From Jackrogersella multiformis (taxonomy: Eukaryota; Ascomycota; Sordariomycetes; Xylariales; Hypoxylaceae), in NCBI GenBank assembly GCA_902806575.1, contig CADCXD010000010.1, forward strand, positions 1,860,001 to 1,924,000: a stretch of DNA of 64,000 nucleotides. Direction: 5' to 3'. Of this stretch, positions 59,339-64,000 are shown piece by piece. The translations under genes were made by a program, and so were the position numbers. Positions within the stretch are counted from its first letter, which is position 1, and every line of letters starts with the position of its first letter. The notes below the pieces were generated by a model, which worked only from the letters and a program-made list of their open reading frames with translations, was not told the origin of the DNA and searched no databases.

Positions 59339-60847
59339 GATTCGTTAGTTTGGTAGGTTGAATTATGGGTTGTGGATGTCGGTTCTTCGGCTCGGCTCGT
59401 TACGAGGAATTCTAGAATAGAGAACTGATCCGGTCCGGTCCGTTCTTGTTCGGACGTCTGCTCTTCCGTTCTATTATCTCCTCCTCCTCTTCTCTCTAGC
59501 ATCTAGCAGCCCCTCCCAATTTTACACAGGCGGTAGTCTGGTATACCGTGATAATTATCGTATGATAATAAGCCTCAGCAGCGCGGCTGGAATAGCAAAA
59601 TCCCAATTTTAGATTTTAGAATCGCTCGTAGATGTCGTTAGAAAGAATGGTCTCTGTTGTTACGTCCGTGAATAGTTTATTGGCGGTGGCAGTGCAAAAT
59701 TCGGATCTCTTCCCCAGGTTCAAATTCGGTTTGTTGCTGCGAAGTTTGGAGTCGCACCGCATCGCACATAAAAAGAAACTTCTAACTAAAAAGTACCTAG
59801 GTACCAAAAAAGAAAACTTAGATCTTTAAAATTTTTCATAGCGGGAAAGCGGGGCCTGCCGACGCCCGTGCTAAGCCCCATTATATTTGTAGATATATTG
59901 CCCCACCACGCTGGTACGTAAGCTAGAAGTACCCACAGCTCCCCGGCCCGCAACCCTCGGAAGCCCGGATAACTAGCTGCGGCAGGAATACAGGGGTGTT
60001 GACGATAAGATATCATGCAATCATCTTGGGGAGGATGCTGCCGTGCATCTGCATGAACAGAGGCTATTTTGATGTAGGTAAGAGACATAATATGCATGGG
60101 TGGATATAAACTGGAAATCCTAAGCATAGGTACAATATTAGAGATCGGTCACTTAGCTCAGCCTCCTTTCAGCTCATCTCTTGTCGATATAGGTACCTAG
60201 GTGGTATCTCCATTGGGAATATTGTAGCTTGATATAGTTAGCATATGCATTTATCCATATCTCTTCATCATACTGGTTGGTTTGCGATATATCAATGAGG
60301 TAAGTAGATTCTTGTGGCTGATATCGAGCCTGTACTCTAGTACTGTACTATAATACAACATATTGAAGCTTGAGCTTTCTAGGTTAGATATTACGTATAG
60401 TTATACGAAATAGACAAGGTAAATGATGCAGCGAGCGCGTCCTGTATGCGAGTTATAGTTGGGTATCGCATCCCTATTTCCCCCCTATTTCCCCCGGCCC
60501 TGTAGTATACAATCCTCTAACTCCGAATCAACTCTCCTTTATGCTTTTCCATGCCCAAAATGTAGACCAATTCCCAGTGACGCCACGTATTAAATGTATA
60601 TGAATGCTCGTAGGCACGATAGATAGTAGTATAATGCGATCGTAGTGGCATTTGTAATGAAGTGAAAAATAACTCGTCTGGTTGACGACGCCGGGGGTAT
60701 ATGTGATGCAGTATGATCGATGATAATGCAAAAATGATAATGCACAACACTAAAGAAAAATGCTGTAAATGATAAGAAAGGGGTATGCAATTTATACATG
60801 CGATTCCATGTAGTCCGCAATACATAATCCAGAGAGTAAGAGTCGCT
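59339..60847. other. Intergenic region
   Basis: 1.5 kb with no gene. Contains a perfect GTACCTAGGTAC palindrome at 59793-59804 and a related copy at 60190-60202, plus a CCCTATTTCCC tandem near 60470-60495. The CFEM gene's 3' untranslated region lies at the right end. Confidence 0.55.
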
Positions 60848-63404
60848 CTACTGCACATTCAAGTACAGGTCATCGCCGTGTCTCGTCGGAGTTAATTTTG
60901 GCTGCCACGTCGGTGTATGAGGTAGGGAGCCTTTGGACGAAGGGAGGCCAGCATCGATTGGACTGAGCATGTTTCCCTGCTCTCTCTGCTTCTTCCATCG
61001 GTCCTTCTTATTACCAGAGCCAAGCGTAAGTGCTGCCGCCTTGCCATTTCCGACTCGCTTCGCCAACAACGAGCTAGTACCGGAGGGCCTGGAGTTTATA
61101 GTCCCTAAACTTAAAGGAGAGACTGAGTGTGTCATATGGGAACGCGCTTCTGCCGTTCCCGATCGTGAGGACATCGGAGACGGTACTGGAAATGTCTCAA
61201 TGTTCGGAGGGTTTGGTGAAAATCCGGACCCAGATGTCTGCATTGGTGGTGTTCGAAGTCTCTCGGGATATCTCGATTTCGGAATCCGAGCCTCGGCGTT
61301 GGATGCCTGTGGTGAAAAGCGTGACAAGGGGCTTTGAATTGGCGGCATGCTTCCCTCAAGCCGAGGTCTCGGTAAGCCCTCATCGATATCTATATCTCTT
61401 ATCGGGTTCGATATTTGGGACCTGTGTTGACGTTTAGTGCTCAGCGGTTGCGGATAGGCCGAATCTGTGTCTTCGGCAGGAAGAGCAGCACCCTTTAGCG
61501 TCGGGCTAGGCTGGCCGGGAGGCGAGCTTACGAAGTTTAGTCTTCTGGGCGGATCGATTTGTAGAACCGTTCGGTTGGGGCGTCCTGGAATCTGCGGATA
61601 AACAACTGGAGAGCGTCTAGAATTCGGAGAAGGTGTTTCCATGACCGTCGAAAGCTGCGACAGCCGGGTATCTTCAAGATCTAAAGGCATTACGTCGTCA
61701 AGCGGACTGGACGAGCAACTATTGATGGTCGTTACAGAGTCGTGAGACAAAACCGTGTCAGATCGAGTGATTTGGGCTGCGCTATTTTTTCGAGATCGAG
61801 AACGGCTCCTCGTAGGACCCAAAAACCGAGAGTTTTGTCGTACAGCACTGGCCTGTGAATATACGCTTGATGAACGATTAAGTGCCACCTCGTTTTGGTC
61901 TTGATATAAGAAAGCCGGTTGGGGTCTCATAGGTAGTGCGGAAGCAGCCGAGATCGCCGCCGCCATTGCTGTAGCCTCTTCCTCTCTTCTCTCTTGTGGT
62001 GACTTCGTCATCGGGGTATATGTGTCGAGTTCCGCCACCTCCGTAAGCTGCACTAGCCTGGTCTGAGAATTGTTCTTGTTTAATACCCAATTTCCCCGCC
62101 TATCATCAAAATACAGGGGCGCCCCTGATTGATGACCACTTGCCGATGCTCGCGTCATTTGGCTCCCTTCTACAACCTCGGTATCTAGGTCAGCAAACGC
62201 AGTCATGTTTGTCATAATGCTAGCTCTGTCTGTATGCTGTGTCCGTGAAGAGGACATGCGTCTCACTGCAGCCCGTGGCCGAGATAGAGGCCCCGGAGGA
62301 GGAGGAGGTCGAGCTGGAGGAATTTCCACACTTAATGCTGGCTTAGCCGGAAGAAGGCGTGAACGTGGTCTGCGAACTAAAATTTCTGGGGATGCTGATG
62401 GGGTTGTGTTTTGGGAGCGAGAGATAGCAAGCCCAATGGCATCCTGGTTAGGATTTGGTGAGAGGAAAGGGTTTGACGAATAATTAGGGTTTAATGGAGG
62501 ACTAGGGAATCGTGGTGGCGGCGTGCGATATGATTGTGACGGTTGGGGTTCCGGAAGATGAGTAGAAAATCTGCGGAACGGTGCTGATATAACCATAGCA
62601 CCGGCATTCCTCGCACTTGCTGCTCCAGATTTTCTTCTGCCATCGTCTGTTGGGAGTAGTCCATCCTCAATTTCGGGAAATTTCCGTTTGCGTATATGTC
62701 TAACAATTAAGATAGCGACGAATGTAATCATGATAGTACCGGCAACACCAACGATGATTCCAGCAACTTGGGCACCATTTAGGGAAGGTGCTGAGGCAGG
62801 TGCTGGCGAGGGAGCTGCTGGGTTTGTGGTCGTTGCCATCGATATTGTACTGAGTCTCGTCGGGGTTGGAGAAGAGGTTACGGTCCCGGTCTCAGTCCCT
62901 GTCGGCATCGACGTTAAGATAATTGACGCTGGGTTGCCAGTTGGACTGTCAGCAACGGTGGCTGTCAGAACAGAATGAGTGTTGGGCAACGCATTCGCTA
63001 CCTTAGAGCACATAAGATAGGCATCGTGCCTCGTAGTCCCTGGCGTCATGTTAGTCCATATTGACATAGTGAATACCTGAAATCATATGCTCACCGCCGG
63101 TGACGCTCTCGTCACACACTCCACGTTGCACCTCGGTACTAATACATTGTAATGCTCCCTCCCCGAGAGTATATCCCGAATTCGACCGCTCCGAACAAAG
63201 ACATTGTAGCGACGGGTTCGATGTACACCCTGTCGATGGAAAGTTGCCCGCTATGAAGGATTCTAAGCAGGATTGAGCACATGTCGGAACGAAGGTCTGA
63301 ATGTCTTCACTGAGCTCGATGGCGGTTGTGAAGCCAACTAATATCGTAATCCATAATAAACTGCAATGGACCAAAGACTGGAAATCCATCCTACTCGAAA
63401 ACAT
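60848..63404 (-). CDS. CFEM-domain single-pass membrane protein with long cytoplasmic tail
   Basis: Two exons (63095-63404 and 60848-63039) give 833 aa. A signal peptide (about 1-28, ending near GFTTAIE) is followed by an eight-cysteine extracellular domain: CAQSC, GC, QCLC, QC, GVC and, after the intron, LMC, the CFEM pattern of fungal membrane and cell-wall proteins. A Ser/Thr/Pro-rich stalk leads to one transmembrane helix at about 194-217 (VAGIIVGVAGTIMITFVAIL) with a basic stop-transfer RHIRKRK. The remaining 600 residues are cytoplasmic, disordered and Ser/Pro/Arg-rich with many RxxS- and SP-type phosphorylation-like sites. Unlike most CFEM proteins, it has neither a GPI-anchor signal nor seven TM helices (Pth11 type). 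The shape suggests a surface sensor; ligand and partners are unknown. Intron 63040-63094 has GTGAGC donor, CTAAC branch and CCAG acceptor. Confidence 0.87.
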
Positions 63405-64000
63405 CTTTAGGAGCTGTCAGTATAAGATATTCTGATAGCCGACCCCAGTTATGATTTAGTGTTGTGGATGAGACACATTGCATCCTTTGATCTTCGAAGG
63501 CTTCTCATAAAATCTAGGTAGGTAGAGGCCTCCCCATTGGGACCGAAGATGGGCAGTGATGGTAAATGTTTCAAGATACCACTTTTGTGGCCTCGACCTG
63601 GACTATATGACGTTGAAAGGCTGGCAGAACTAACCTATGAGAGAGGAAAAGGCTTAATAAGAAAGGACCAGCATTCCAACATGTTGGTATTGCACAGCCT
63701 ACGAAGGAAGTGAAGGACGCCTAGTCTAAGAAATAATACAGTAACTGGAAAATGCCCGAAGGAAGGCAAGGATTGAGGAGTAAAGAAAAGAATGAAGCCT
63801 GTTACAGAAGGTAATAACAGACCAACAAGAATGACAAGAATGACAAGAAAGGGGGCGAGACTGGGCCAGATGAATAAAGACCACCCTGGGTCTCACCATA
63901 TATTTGACAGATGATTCAAAGTGTATCATCCATGCCGATGACGTTCCCGGCGATTATGCCACGTTATAAATGACAGAGATTGGATGCCGATAGGGAAGAA
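63405..64000. other. Upstream region of CFEM gene
   Basis: 596 bp of probable promoter and leader for the minus-strand CFEM gene. A palindromic motif fragment lies near 63515. No coding frame supported before the window edge. Confidence 0.5.

Overview
This window is nuclear DNA of a filamentous ascomycete (Pezizomycotina, probably Sordariomycetes). Genes are split by short GT-AG introns of about 50-90 nt with CTAAC/CTGAC-like branch points. The gene families are typically fungal: two Zn(II)2Cys6 regulators, a CFEM receptor-like protein, a group II fungal G-alpha, a GT90 glycosyltransferase, an Nup2-type nucleoporin and a STAND-type N-terminal domain joined to a ubiquitin-like domain. The species cannot be named from the sequence. 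Noncoding DNA is peppered with a palindromic motif, TAGGTACCTA / GTACCTAGGTAC. I see no tRNA, rRNA, CRISPR array, transposase or reverse transcriptase.

Layout, left to right. 1-1546 is noncoding. A four-exon nitrilase (1547-2718, +) converges on a five-exon Zn2Cys6 regulator (2881-4621, -). A small SCP2 lipid-transfer protein ending in AKL (6656-7183, +), the large nucleoporin Nup2 (8948-12751, +) and spermidine synthase (13908-15584, +) follow. A STAND-N/ubiquitin-like protein (15976-17422, -) borders a 6.9 kb stretch without genes. Then come a GNA-2-like G-alpha (24344-25839, +), a membrane-anchored GH3 beta-glucosidase (27909-30713, +), a second Zn2Cys6 regulator (32920-35661, +) and an SPX-domain membrane protein (36934-38546, -). 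After another 4.5 kb without genes come an omega-amidase/Nit2 homologue (43035-44093, -), a small two-TM protein (44690-45199, -) and free methionine-R-sulfoxide reductase (45958-46796, -). GT90 (48174-49583, +) converges on an ArfGAP-UBA protein (49827-52130, -). An uncharacterised fungal membrane protein (53940-55658, +), a PLP-dependent decarboxylase-like enzyme (56548-58434, +), a UPF0390/DUF2462 small basic protein (59057-59338, -) and a CFEM single-pass protein with a very long cytoplasmic tail (60848-63404, -) complete the window.

The genes do not form an obvious single pathway or biosynthetic cluster; most are housekeeping or sensing genes. The most plausible functional pairing is the nitrilase and its convergent Zn2Cys6 neighbour. 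The most unusual structural observation is a 5-nt micro-exon in the methionine sulfoxide reductase gene, needed to restore the conserved W-V-C-N-L segment. All gene models were built by hand by joining frames at GT/AG sites with phase checks; start exons and a few splice sites are flagged as uncertain where they are.
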